A stretch of 64,000 nucleotides of DNA from Propionigenium maris DSM 9537 (GTDB taxonomy: Bacteria; Fusobacteriota; Fusobacteriia; Fusobacteriales; Fusobacteriaceae). The stretch lies in NCBI RefSeq assembly GCF_027925155.1, contig NZ_BSDY01000004.1, positions 124,001-188,000 on the forward strand. Direction: 5' to 3'. The notes under the pieces are model-generated. The model was not told the origin of the DNA, made no database searches, and worked only from the letters and a program-made list of their open reading frames with translations. Positions 43,999-53,200 of the stretch are shown piece by piece (the stretch's first letter is position 1; every line of letters starts with the position of its first letter). Made by a program: the position numbers and the translations under genes.

Positions 43999-44175
43999 CT
44001 ATTTAAACTTTATAATTACCCATACTGCATGAACTATCCCTGGGACATATCCCAGAAGGGTAAGTAATAGATTGATCCAGAAATGCATCCCTAGCCCCAC
44101 CTGAAAGAAAACTCCCAGGGGTGGAATAAATATTGCTAAGAGTATTCTCAGTACATCCTTTGTTCTTTCATCCAT
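43999..44175 (-). CDS. YqaE/Pmp3-family small membrane protein, 58 residues
   Basis: Found by reading the minus strand: GGAGAATACT precedes the ATG at 44175, and 58 codons run to a TAG at 43999. The sequence has two hydrophobic helices with the family signature: VLRILLAIFIPPLGVFFQVG, then FWINLLLTLLGYVPGIVHAVWVI. YqaE/Pmp3 proteins are stress-associated inner-membrane proteins linked to membrane potential in yeast and plants. Single gene with its own terminator. Confidence 0.9.
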   Translation of the reverse strand: MDERTKDVLRILLAIFIPPLGVFFQVGLGMHFWINLLLTLLGYVPGIVHAVWVIIKFK

Positions 44176-44376
44176 AGTATTCTCCTTTCCTATACCTTAT
44201 GAAGACATCTCCTGCCTTCTGCAACAAACCTTTCCATCACACCACCTTAAAGGCGCTCTAATTAAAGATACTTTACAGGGACGGTAATTCCTGCCTTCCT
44301 ATCCCATTCCTCACAACTTCTCTTGACTACTAAGGCTCTAGGGAGTAATCTACTATTAAAACAAAAGGAGGGTTCT

Positions 44377-44859
44377 ATGATACGAGATGCTAAAATAGAG
44401 GATGCTCAGGATATATGTGGAATCTACAACCACTATATAAAAAACACACCTACCACCTTTGAAACAGAGAGGGTAAGCGAAGATATTATGGTAGAAAGGA
44501 TTGTGAATATTTCAGAGAATTTTTTCTGGATAGTCTACGAGAAGGATGGAAGGATTCTGGGTTATGCCTATGCCTCCTCCTTCAAGAGCAGAAGTGCTTA
44601 TAATAACAGCGTAGAATGCTCTATCTATATAAGGGCCGACGAAAAAGGAAAGGGAATCGGCTCCACACTACTTTCTCAGCTCATTAACAGATGCAGGGAA
44701 AGAGGCTTCCACACTATCATCGGGACTATTACCCTTCCAAATGAGGGCAGCATTGCCCTCCATGAAAAGTTTGGATTTAAAAAGGCGGCCCACTTTAAAG
44801 AGGTGGGGTATAAGTTTAATACCTGGATAGATGTGGGATCCTGGCAGTTACTCCTTTAA
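44377..44859 (+). CDS. GNAT-family N-acetyltransferase (phosphinothricin acetyltransferase-like)
   Basis: Start at 44377 (MIRDAKIEDAQDICGIYNHYI), where AGGAGG lies 6 bases upstream. 160 residues. GNAT fold with the acetyl-CoA loop in YIRADEKGKGIGSTLLSQLI and the C-terminal GTITLPNEGSIALHEKFGFKKA, both typical of the PAT/MnaT subgroup that acetylates phosphinothricin-like compounds, methionine sulfone or similar amino acids; the natural substrate is unknown. It stands alone between convergent minus-strand genes. TTGACT at 44333 may be its -35. Confidence 0.9.
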   Translation: MIRDAKIEDAQDICGIYNHYIKNTPTTFETERVSEDIMVERIVNISENFFWIVYEKDGRILGYAYASSFKSRSAYNNSVECSIYIRADEKGKGIGSTLLSQLINRCRERGFHTIIGTITLPNEGSIALHEKFGFKKAAHFKEVGYKFNTWIDVGSWQLLL

Positions 44860-44908
44860 ATATTAATAAAAAGAATACCCTGTAAAATATCTATCTTTAA
44901 AACAAAAA

Positions 44909-44930
44909 GAGGTCAGCTCACGCTGACCTC
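44909..44930 (-). terminator. thrS terminator
   Basis: GAGGTCAGC, 4-nt loop, GCTGACCTC followed on the minus strand by TTTTTGTTTT; just past the thrS stop. Confidence 0.9.
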
Positions 44931-44936
44931 TCATCT

Positions 44937-46853
44937 TTACTTGTCAAACTTAATCTTTGCTTCCTCAGAGATCATAGTCATGAAGTCCTCTAACTTCATA
45001 GTCTCCTGATCCTTGGAACCAAACCTTCTTACATTTACCTCTCCATTTTCTACTTCAGACTTACCGATGATAAGCTGTACAGGTATCTTATACTTACCGT
45101 TAGCTTCTCTGATCTTATATCCGATCTTCTCTGCTCTTGCATCGATTCCTGTTCTGATTCCCATATCCACAAGCTTAGCCTCTATCTCCTTAGCATATGG
45201 GAGTACCTCATCATTTAGAGTCAGAAGTTTTACCTGAGTTGGTGCAAGCCATGTAGGGAATGCTCCTGCATAGTGCTCGATTAGGATTCCGATAAATCTT
45301 TCGATAGATCCGTATACTACTCTGTGGATCATTACCGGTCTGTGCTTCTCTCCGTCCTCTCCGATGTAGTTGATATCAAATCTCTCTGGAAGGTTGAAAT
45401 CCAACTGGATAGTTCCACACTGCCAAGTTCTTCCGATAGCATCCTTTATCTTGAAGTCCAGCTTAGGACCATAGAATGCTCCGTCACCTGGATTGATCTT
45501 ATACTCCTTGCCAAGCCTCTTCATAGCACCCTCTAGAGCCGACTCCGCCTTCTCCCAGATATCATCCGATCCGATAGCCTTCTCTGGCTTAGTAGACAGC
45601 TCGATGTGGTATTCAAATCCAAATAATCCGCTGTAGAACTTGTCGATTAGCTCGATTACTCCGATGATCTCATCTTCGATCTGCTCTGGAGTCATAAAGA
45701 TGTGAGCATCGTCCTGAGTAAATGATCTTACTCTCATAAGTCCGTGAAGTGCTCCTGAAAACTCATGTCTGTGCACAGTTCCAAGCTCTCCTGCTCTTAT
45801 TGGAAGATCCTTGTATGAGTGCAGCCCCTGCTTAAATGAAAGTACTCCTCCAGGACAGTTCATTGGTTTGATTGCAAACTCAGTCTTATCTATCTCAGAT
45901 GTGTACATATTCTCTCTGTAGTTGAACCAGTGTCCAGAAGTCTCCCAAAGCTCCTTGTTAAGCATGATAGGAGTCATTATCTCCTCATACCCTGCCTTTA
46001 CATGCTCCTTCTTCCAAAGGTCGATAAGCACATTTCTTATTGCCATCCCCTTAGGCTGGAAGAACGGGAATCCTGGTCCGTAGTCACTCATAAAGAAAAG
46101 GTCTAATTCCTTTCCTAATTTTCTGTGGTCTCTCTTTTCTGCTTCCTCTAGGAACTTAAGGTGAGCTTTAAGCGCCTTATCGTCTGCAAAGGCAAATCCA
46201 TAGATTCTCTGAAGCATCTTCTTAGAGGAATCTCCTCTCCAGTAAGCGCCTGCCACAGACTTCAACTTGAATGATTTAAGGTATTTAGTAGATGGAACGT
46301 GTGGTCCTCTACAGAGATCCATAAACTCACCCTGCTTATAGAATGAAAGCATCTCGCCCTGAGCGATATCAGTGATGATCTCTACCTTATACTCCTCACC
46401 AAGATCCTCAAAGTGCTTGATTGCATCCTCTCTGCTCATCTCAAGTCTCTCGATCTTAATGTCTTCCTTAACAAGTCTCTTCATCTCTTTTTCGATCTCT
46501 TCAAGGTTTTCCTCTGTGAACTGCTCCTTTGGATCGAAGTCATAGTAGAATCCATTTTCAATAGCAGGTCCTATAGCTACCTTTGTTTCAGGGAACAGGT
46601 TTATAACTGCTTGAGCCATCAGGTGAGCTGTTGAGTGTCTTATGATCTCTACTCCCTCTTCAGTCTCTGGAGTAATGATCTCCACACTTGCATCTCTGTC
46701 AATTACATGACTCATCTCTACGAGGTTTCCGTCTACTCTACCAGCTACCGCCTTTTTTGCAAGGGAGTTACTGATACTTTTTGCCACTTGAAAAATATTA
46801 AGTTTTTCGTCAAATTCTTTGATATCTCCACTAGGAAGTGTAATCTTAATCAT
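44937..46853 (-). CDS. thrS: threonine-tRNA ligase
   Basis: Charges tRNA-Thr. Start at 46853 (MIKITLPSGD), seven bases after AAGGAG, giving 638 residues; upstream in-frame ATGs lie on or before that site. Domains: N-terminal TGS (1-62), editing domain with HSTAHLMAQAV, then the class II core with the zinc Cys in MNCPGG, LGTVHRHEFSGALHGLMRVRSFTQDDAHIF, and a C-terminal anticodon-binding domain. Preceded by a terminator hairpin and a threonine-rich leader peptide, so it is probably controlled by attenuation. Confidence 0.97.
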   Translation of the reverse strand: MIKITLPSGDIKEFDEKLNIFQVAKSISNSLAKKAVAGRVDGNLVEMSHVIDRDASVEIITPETEEGVEIIRHSTAHLMAQAVINLFPETKVAIGPAIENGFYYDFDPKEQFTEENLEEIEKEMKRLVKEDIKIERLEMSREDAIKHFEDLGEEYKVEIITDIAQGEMLSFYKQGEFMDLCRGPHVPSTKYLKSFKLKSVAGAYWRGDSSKKMLQRIYGFAFADDKALKAHLKFLEEAEKRDHRKLGKELDLFFMSDYGPGFPFFQPKGMAIRNVLIDLWKKEHVKAGYEEIMTPIMLNKELWETSGHWFNYRENMYTSEIDKTEFAIKPMNCPGGVLSFKQGLHSYKDLPIRAGELGTVHRHEFSGALHGLMRVRSFTQDDAHIFMTPEQIEDEIIGVIELIDKFYSGLFGFEYHIELSTKPEKAIGSDDIWEKAESALEGAMKRLGKEYKINPGDGAFYGPKLDFKIKDAIGRTWQCGTIQLDFNLPERFDINYIGEDGEKHRPVMIHRVVYGSIERFIGILIEHYAGAFPTWLAPTQVKLLTLNDEVLPYAKEIEAKLVDMGIRTGIDARAEKIGYKIREANGKYKIPVQLIIGKSEVENGEVNVRRFGSKDQETMKLEDFMTMISEEAKIKFDK

Positions 46854-46892
46854 AGTCATCTCCTTCTCTATATACATTTTATTTATTCATAT

Positions 46893-46931
46893 AAAAAACT
46901 ATGGCCGTCTAGAGTGTTTCTAGACGGCCAT
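46893..46931 (-). terminator. attenuator terminator in the thrS leader
   Basis: Perfect 13-bp hairpin: ATGGCCGTCTAGA (46901-46913, plus strand), 5-nt loop, TCTAGACGGCCAT (46919-46931), followed on the minus strand by AGTTTTTTAT. It ends about 40 bases before the thrS start and downstream of the leader peptide, the position expected of a transcription attenuator. Confidence 0.88.
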
Positions 46932-46959
46932 CTACTAAAGCTCTTATAGATCCAATCAC

Positions 46960-47045
46960 CAACTCCAGATACAATCCTTATTTTTACAATTAAAATTCGG
47001 GCTGTACCATTCCTCTTCAGAATACAGACCCCTAACTGGTGGTTG
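46960..47045 (-). promoter_or_regulatory. thrS leader RNA pairing segments
   Basis: In the minus-strand RNA, the threonine codons (CAACCACCAG, 47036-47045) are complementary to CTGGAGTTG (46960-46968) through CCAG/CUGG and CAAC/GUUG. A second hairpin directly after the leader stop pairs GGG-U-CUGUA with UACAG-CCC (46999-47032). These are candidate pause or switch structures; no single clear antiterminator that captures the terminator's 5' arm was found by eye. Confidence 0.45.
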
Positions 47046-47082
47046 ATGTGGTTGTAGTTGATTTAATCATATAAGAGTTCAT
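47032..47082 (-). CDS. threonine-rich leader peptide of thrS, 16 residues
   Basis: ATG at 47082 with AAGGAG and a 7-base spacer encodes MNSYMIKSTTTTSTTS and a TAG. Six of 16 codons are threonine (ACT ACA ACC ACA ... ACC ACC), and four more are serine. It lies between a promoter (47116-47144) and the hairpin terminator before thrS. By analogy with the thr, his and pheST attenuators, ribosome stalling at these codons when charged tRNA-Thr is scarce would favour read-through into thrS. The mechanism is inference; the peptide, its site and its order are read directly. Confidence 0.82.
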   Translation of the reverse strand: MNSYMIKSTTTTSTTS

Positions 47083-47115
47083 ATTATTTCTCCTTACCTT
47101 ACATATCTTATTAAA

Positions 47116-47144
47116 AGGTTACCAAAATCTTCTCAGTTTGTCAA
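47116..47144 (-). promoter_or_regulatory. promoter of the thrS leader
   Basis: Minus strand consensus TTGACA (47139-47144), 17-bp spacer, TAACCT as a weak -10. It would start RNA near 47109, shortly before the leader peptide's ribosome binding site, and lies directly after the stop of the GGDEF gene. Confidence 0.6.
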
Positions 47145-47164
47145 ACTTTTTACATAAGGGAATC

Positions 47165-50100
47165 CTATTCCAAAAGAAAAGTTTGATTACGTCCCAGCTT
47201 CTTAGCTGAGTACATGGCCCTATCAGCTTCACCTATAAACTCCCTGAGAGCTTTAAACTTACAAGGATCTCCTACATAGACCCCTATACTTAGGCTCAGA
47301 TGTCCATGTCCCTCTATTTCTCCTGAGTACTCTATCTCCTTAGCTTTTACCCTTATCTCCTCGGCTACTTCTAAGAGCTCTCTTGAGGTGTACCCAGAGA
47401 ATCCTCCGATAAACTCATCTCCTCCATACCTTCCAAAGAGACCACTTCTGTCTCCATACCTTTCATAGGACCTCAATATAGCACTTATCCTCTTCAGCAC
47501 CCTGTCCCCCTCTAGGTGGCCAAAGCTATCATTTACCTGCTTGAAGTAATCTAGATCAATTATCACTATCCCCAGGGGTCTCTTCTTTTCTGTGGCTCTC
47601 TCCCACTGTGGAAGAAACTTTTCATAGAAAGCCCTTCTATTAGGAAGTCTTGTCAGTTCATCTGTAAGGGATCGCTTTTCAAACCTAGTTTTAGCTCTTT
47701 CAAGCTCCTTAGCCTTAAGGGAGTTGTTTAGGGCTATTCCCAGCATGCTCACAAGGGAATCCATCCCCCCCATGGACACTCCCTCTATAAGGTCCCTACT
47801 TTTACCCTCTACAACCATAAGCCCCAGAACCTCTCCAGAAAACTTGATGGGATAGTAGAGACTGGAAGCCACCTCGCCCGCAGATATTCCTGTCACCTGT
47901 AGATCCTCCTGTCTTTCCAGATGTTCCTCTCTGCCCCTTAAAATAATTGGTTCTCCAGTATTTATCACTTCTCTTACAATACCGCTTTTAAGAAGATTCC
48001 CCTCTCTTCCTGGAAGCTCCCTCTCCCCTGTATAGATATACTCATACTTTATCTCTCCCGTATCTATATCTTTCACAGCAATTCCAAAGGGAGTTTCCTT
48101 TGTGGATTTTTTATAGTAGGAAAAAACCGTTCTACCTATGGAGTAGATATCAAAGGTGGCTCCCATCTTCTTACCTATACTTCCAAGAAAATTTAATCTG
48201 CTAAGGGCTGCCTGCTTGGATTCCCTGAGCCTCTCCTGTCTTATTGCATACTTCTCAAGAGCCTTGGCTTCATCTGAGTTGGAAACTGCTATGGATATAA
48301 AGTTAGCCATCTGCTCTAAAAACTCCCTTTCATAGAGTTTTATCTTCCTCTTGGCTTCAAAATACATAACCCCTATGAACCTCTCCTCTACCCGCAAAGG
48401 TATAAGGGCATAGGAACCCGTTGAAAAGAACTTTGGCCCTTGAGAAAATATACCCTCTCCACTTCCAAAGACTTCTTCTACCTCATCAGGAATAGGACAC
48501 TCCTCGCTACCCCTCCATCCGAGACAACTCCTGTAATAGAAGGTGTCATCCCGACGACTCCTTGCTATGATGCCAAAGAGATATTCGCCAAACATCTCCT
48601 CCACACGGCGGCCCACACCTTCAAGGGCTCTCCATACGTCCAGGTTAGAGGTCAGCTCCTTTCCAATGAGGGAGATGAGCTCCATATTATCCCTGAGCTG
48701 CCTTTCTGCCTCTACCTTTTCTCTGAGCTCTATCTCTACCCTCTCCCTTCTGGCAATCTCCCTCTTCATTATGTTAAAGTGCCTCAGAAAGAGAAAGAGA
48801 ATCACCATGAAGACCAGAAGAACATAGAGCACTGGAGTGTAATCCTTTTCAACATAGAGGGGGTTCAGGGTATCTATCTCTCCCCCTGAATAAACATGCT
48901 CCCCCATCTTGTCCATAAGCTTATCCAAGATCTTCTTAAAGAGGAGCTCCTCCTCCTCTACATAGATGCTGTAGATCAACTGCTCATTTAGATATCCAGC
49001 CACCTCCATCTTATCCAGAAGGCCCTTCTTATATATAGATCTTCCTATTACGTTGATATCCCCCAGAATATAGTCAGCCTCTCCCTTGCCAACCCTTTCA
49101 AGGGCTTCATCTACACTTTCAGTGAGTACCTCTAAATACTCTATACCTGACCCTGCCTCCTCTTCATCAGTAAAGAAACCTCCATAGAAAGCTAACCTCT
49201 TCCCCTTGAGGTCCCTTTTATGATCTATCCCGGGAGCTCCTCTCCTGCCAACTACTCCAAGCTTTAACTTATAGAAGTCTCCTGTTCGCAGAAGACTCTT
49301 CCTGTCATATTTGCTCCTGCTTCCAATAACTACATCTATACTGTCCTTTCCGCCAGACCTGACTGCTTCTAAGGGATTCTTGCTTCTTACAATATTTATC
49401 CCTACTCCTAAGATTCCCTCAACCCTTTTTAAGTAGTCTACCAGATACCCTTCAGCCTCCCCCCTTGTATAGCTTATATATGGAGGGTAATCCACAAGAG
49501 GGATATGCACGTTGATCCTTCTTCTCTCCTTCAGATACTCCTCTTCTGCCTGGCTGAGCTTCAGTTTCCAACGGTAATACTTCTGTCTCTCCTCTGGAAT
49601 TATTTCTACCAGAAAGGCTTTTAGCTCCCTTTCTATATACCTGTCTATCCTCCTTCGGAGTTCATCCTCCCCCTCAGGAGTTTTAATATAGAGTTTTTTT
49701 GTGACGTTTATGGGAAGTATATTTTTTCTCATATACTCCCAGTCTAGCTCATAGTTTTCCTCTAAAAAGACACCCTCTAAGACCCCTCCCTTGAGGAGTC
49801 CCTTGGCATATCTAATCTTCTCCAGATATATCTGCCTTATACCCCTCTTATCAAAATAATCTCTATCGAGGGAACCTATCTCCGCTCCCTCTGGAAGGGC
49901 TACCTCACTGTCCACAAAGACAGGGCCCTTTGGGGTGATATAGGGATCTGGGTAGGTGTGATAGTAGAGGGGCAGAGTCATCAGTGCTCTTCCTGTTTCC
50001 CACCCCTTTTCTCCATTCCAGCCTATTCTCACCAGGTCCCCTTCTCCCTTACCTCCTCTTTCCAAACCGAGGTTCATTCCCAGGTCCCTGTTAAGCTTCT

Positions 50101-50260
50101 CAACTATTCTGGGATATACTCCAGCGGGATCCTCCCCACCTGGATAGTAGAGGTAGTACCCCTCCTTAGAGGCTGCCACCCTGCCACTCTCCTTTAAACT
50201 TCCTCTTCCATATAAAAAGGAGGAAGCTATTAAAAGTAGTGTAATTATTACTCTTTTCAT
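47165..50260 (-). CDS. membrane sensor diguanylate cyclase (periplasmic SBP-like, GAF, GGDEF)
   Basis: Start at 50260 (MKRVIITLLLIASSFLYG), after AGGGGGAAGC; 1031 residues. A signal peptide leads into a periplasmic part of two regions: 25-235, related in length to solute-binding domains, and 240-470, a clear SBP_bac_3-like domain (INVHIPLVDYPPYISYTRGEAEGYLVDYL). One membrane helix (about 480-500), a coiled coil, two GAF-like regions (about 530-670 and 700-860), and a C-terminal GGDEF domain (about 870-1031) with intact GRYGGDEF and the metal Asp in VIIDLDYFKQVNDSFGH follow. No RxxD inhibitory site is seen at the usual place (DRSGLFGRY precedes GGDEF). Predicted to make c-di-GMP in response to a periplasmic ligand. 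Lies 28 bp after lptD. Confidence 0.9.
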   Translation of the reverse strand: MKRVIITLLLIASSFLYGRGSLKESGRVAASKEGYYLYYPGGEDPAGVYPRIVEKLNRDLGMNLGLERGGKGEGDLVRIGWNGEKGWETGRALMTLPLYYHTYPDPYITPKGPVFVDSEVALPEGAEIGSLDRDYFDKRGIRQIYLEKIRYAKGLLKGGVLEGVFLEENYELDWEYMRKNILPINVTKKLYIKTPEGEDELRRRIDRYIERELKAFLVEIIPEERQKYYRWKLKLSQAEEEYLKERRRINVHIPLVDYPPYISYTRGEAEGYLVDYLKRVEGILGVGINIVRSKNPLEAVRSGGKDSIDVVIGSRSKYDRKSLLRTGDFYKLKLGVVGRRGAPGIDHKRDLKGKRLAFYGGFFTDEEEAGSGIEYLEVLTESVDEALERVGKGEADYILGDINVIGRSIYKKGLLDKMEVAGYLNEQLIYSIYVEEEELLFKKILDKLMDKMGEHVYSGGEIDTLNPLYVEKDYTPVLYVLLVFMVILFLFLRHFNIMKREIARRERVEIELREKVEAERQLRDNMELISLIGKELTSNLDVWRALEGVGRRVEEMFGEYLFGIIARSRRDDTFYYRSCLGWRGSEECPIPDEVEEVFGSGEGIFSQGPKFFSTGSYALIPLRVEERFIGVMYFEAKRKIKLYEREFLEQMANFISIAVSNSDEAKALEKYAIRQERLRESKQAALSRLNFLGSIGKKMGATFDIYSIGRTVFSYYKKSTKETPFGIAVKDIDTGEIKYEYIYTGERELPGREGNLLKSGIVREVINTGEPIILRGREEHLERQEDLQVTGISAGEVASSLYYPIKFSGEVLGLMVVEGKSRDLIEGVSMGGMDSLVSMLGIALNNSLKAKELERAKTRFEKRSLTDELTRLPNRRAFYEKFLPQWERATEKKRPLGIVIIDLDYFKQVNDSFGHLEGDRVLKRISAILRSYERYGDRSGLFGRYGGDEFIGGFSGYTSRELLEVAEEIRVKAKEIEYSGEIEGHGHLSLSIGVYVGDPCKFKALREFIGEADRAMYSAKKLGRNQTFLLE

Positions 50261-50288
50261 GCTTCCCCCTCTCATAATTTATAATTCC

Positions 50289-53200
50289 TTAATCTAGATC
50301 ATCTACGTTTACACCATCAAACAGATAGGTCTCAAAGGAGGTGCTGCTATCCTCTCCACCGTCGTCAGATGCTCCCACACCGAAGATCGGCATATTCGGG
50401 AATGTAAGCAGAGTGAATTGGAAGGCAACTTCCCACTCATAGTCATCTGTTCTACTTACATATTTTTGTGTAAAGGCAGTACTCCACATGTAGTACCCCT
50501 TCTCCTTACCTACCTCAAACCCTATTCTATCGAGGGTTCTTCTCGTCTTCTGACCATCTGCTGTTCTATCTGTGTTTCCATCTAGGCTTTCATTTATTCC
50601 TACGAAGGTCTTGAATCTCCATCCCTCACTTGGCTTCCCAAACTTCATATGAAGACTTAGCTCATGGTCTCTCTCACTTTCTACCCAGTCTCCGCCACCA
50701 TCAGGTGTGTAGCCCTTCCAGTCAGCTTCCTGGTCAAAGGTATACCCTACTCCCCATCTGTTGTAGGAGTAATATATTCTTGCCTGGATCTCTTCTAAGG
50801 AGTTGAAGTAATCGCCACTTCTTTCATATCTCTCCTTGTTCCTCTGGAGCATTAGATATAGCTTTAAGCTTCTCTTGTACTCAGGGGTACTCATCTCCTC
50901 ATCCCTGATGCTACGAAGGTTGAAGTCCAGGGATTTTCTTTCCCTGTCTCTCAGGATCTCCTTAACCCTCTCTATATCTGCAGGGCTTAGTTCATCTGTA
51001 GGCTTATCAAACTCCAGCTTACCAAACTTTTCCAGATCCTCCTCTGTAAACCTCTTATCTCTATACTCATACCTGAAGGAAACTACATCTGTTGAGTACT
51101 GCTTATTGGCTTCCTCATCCTGGTTGTACTCCTCGTAAGTAGCCTTATAGTAGTGCTCTACATCTCCACCATTCAGGTAGGATACACTGTAGATCTTGTT
51201 GTCTGTATCTATCTCCTGTTCACCCTGAGTCTCATTGTACCTGTCGTCCTTACCTCTTATAAATTCAAACTGCCACTTGTCCAGACCATTTGTATACTCA
51301 TATCCGTAGATATCTTCACTGATTCTTTCATTGGCGTCATCTACACTAGAGGAGTTTAGAGATGTTTTGGCATCACGTATGTCATAATCTATCTCCTCCC
51401 CCTTGTAGTAAAACTTATGGTTTCCAATATAGTAGTCTGCTCCATACTTTTTATTGGTCAGATCATTGTAGTTCTTTCCAGACTCAGTTTCATCTGTATA
51501 GTGCTCATCTGTAGCATAGTGAAGAACCAGGGATTTCTTCTCGTCGATCTTAAACTCCACATTGTTGCCTATCATCTGATTCTTCTTTCTCTCTTCATCA
51601 GATGCATCATAGACATTCTTGTAGTCGAAGGTATAGATCGTCTGAGTATTCCCTAGATCCATAGTTAACTTATCTGTATATCTGAAGATCTTATCCTTGT
51701 TCTTCAGTCTTATATCTCTGGCATCACCACTGGAACCTAGATCGTTATCTCCCTCCTTGTAGTGATAGTCCTGATAGAAGTAGGTAAATTCATTTCCAAG
51801 TCTGAAGTCGGTATCTCTCCAGTAGTAGTTTGTGTTGTCAAAGAAGGTCTTCTCATGGGTCAGTGTCAGCTGCTTTCTCAGAGTTTCATCTCCCCCGCTG
51901 GTATACCTCTTGTTGGCCTGGTCATATCCCTTGTCATACTTGTCGTGTCTCAGGTTAAACTTAGCTCCAACATCTCCCAGGAACCCAAGATCGATGTCCT
52001 TCTGCTCTACCTCAGCCTCATAGAAGTCCGACTCATTTACATACTTGTTGTAAGCGTCTCCCTCCTCGAACTCATTGTAGTTATAGATACCCTCTCTATC
52101 CCAGAACTCCTCTTCTGTACGTCCTGCTGCAAACATAAATCTGGTATCCTCTGTGAAGAACTCCATAGAGAGTCTGTCCTCTCTGGTATCCTCATAGACC
52201 ACATTTTCAAACTTATTGTACTCCTGGTCTCTCTTATTGTTTTGAACAGTTCTCTGCCTGAACGGATCCTCTATAATCGAGAGCTCCTTCTCCGCTGTAT
52301 TAAACTCATAGTCCATCTTAAAATCAAAGTCGGTATTGAGGACACTGTATTCCCCCACTCCCACTTTTAGGTTCTGGCTGTCATTTTGATCATACTTACT
52401 CACTGTCCAAGGAACATACTCCAGGTCTGTTATCTTATCCAGGTTAGCTGTTCTCTCCCAGGATCTCAACCTTCTGTACTCATCCTCATTCTTCTCATCA
52501 TACTTTAAATGAAGCTTATTGTTCTTGTCCTCTAGTTCAAAACCAAAGTTTTCTACCCTGGTCTTCAGGTCGTCCTCAGATGATCCCGGATCCATATCAT
52601 AGAGGTACTCATAGTAGGCCCCTATCTTATAATCCTCATTGTCCTTGGTGAATCCAAACTCCGAGAACAGTTCGTGATCTCCCTGAGTATCGTAGTCTAT
52701 ATCGTCCAATCTGTCATCTACGATCTCCTGGTATGCATCCTTGTCATCTAGGAGCTTCATCCTTCCATAGAAGCTTATATCATTTCTCTCTCCCAGGTTT
52801 TCAAACTTAGTATCCAGGCTATAGAAGTTTATATTGTCTCCACCATCTGGTCTATCCTCCCCTATATAAGCAGGGTGGTTTGGGTCATACTTTCCGTCAT
52901 CCTCATTGTCATCTCTGATGTCTTCCAGTTCCTTCACCATATTCTGGGTAGCATTTCTATAGTTAAAGTTCAGGTATCCCTTGTTACTGCTGTAGGTATG
53001 GCTATAGTCTGCGTCCCATCTATTCTCCTCATCGGAGTCCTTCTTGGCGATGAGGGCATCTGTTACATTTAACTTGGCTGTTCCATAGTTATCTGTCTTA
53101 TACTCATTTTCCCATCTTCCTACGAGCCATCCCATGGTATCTGCAAACTTAGGAGCAAATCCTCCCTTATACTTGCTGTTGCTGTCTCCGTAGAGCATAC

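Noticed and set aside
46999-47032. Hairpin after the leader stop as the thrS terminator
   Set aside because: The stem has a bulge and no T-run; the 13-bp hairpin at 46901-46931 with TTTTTT is the terminator.
46878-47164. T-box riboswitch before thrS
   Set aside because: The T-box core (AGGGUGGNACCGCG-like) is not present; the nearest string (AATGGTACAGCCCG) is a poor match, and the Thr-rich leader ORF explains the region better.
51762-52370. 202-codon plus-strand frame opposite lptD
   Set aside because: Antisense shadow inside a well-supported lptD frame with biased composition.
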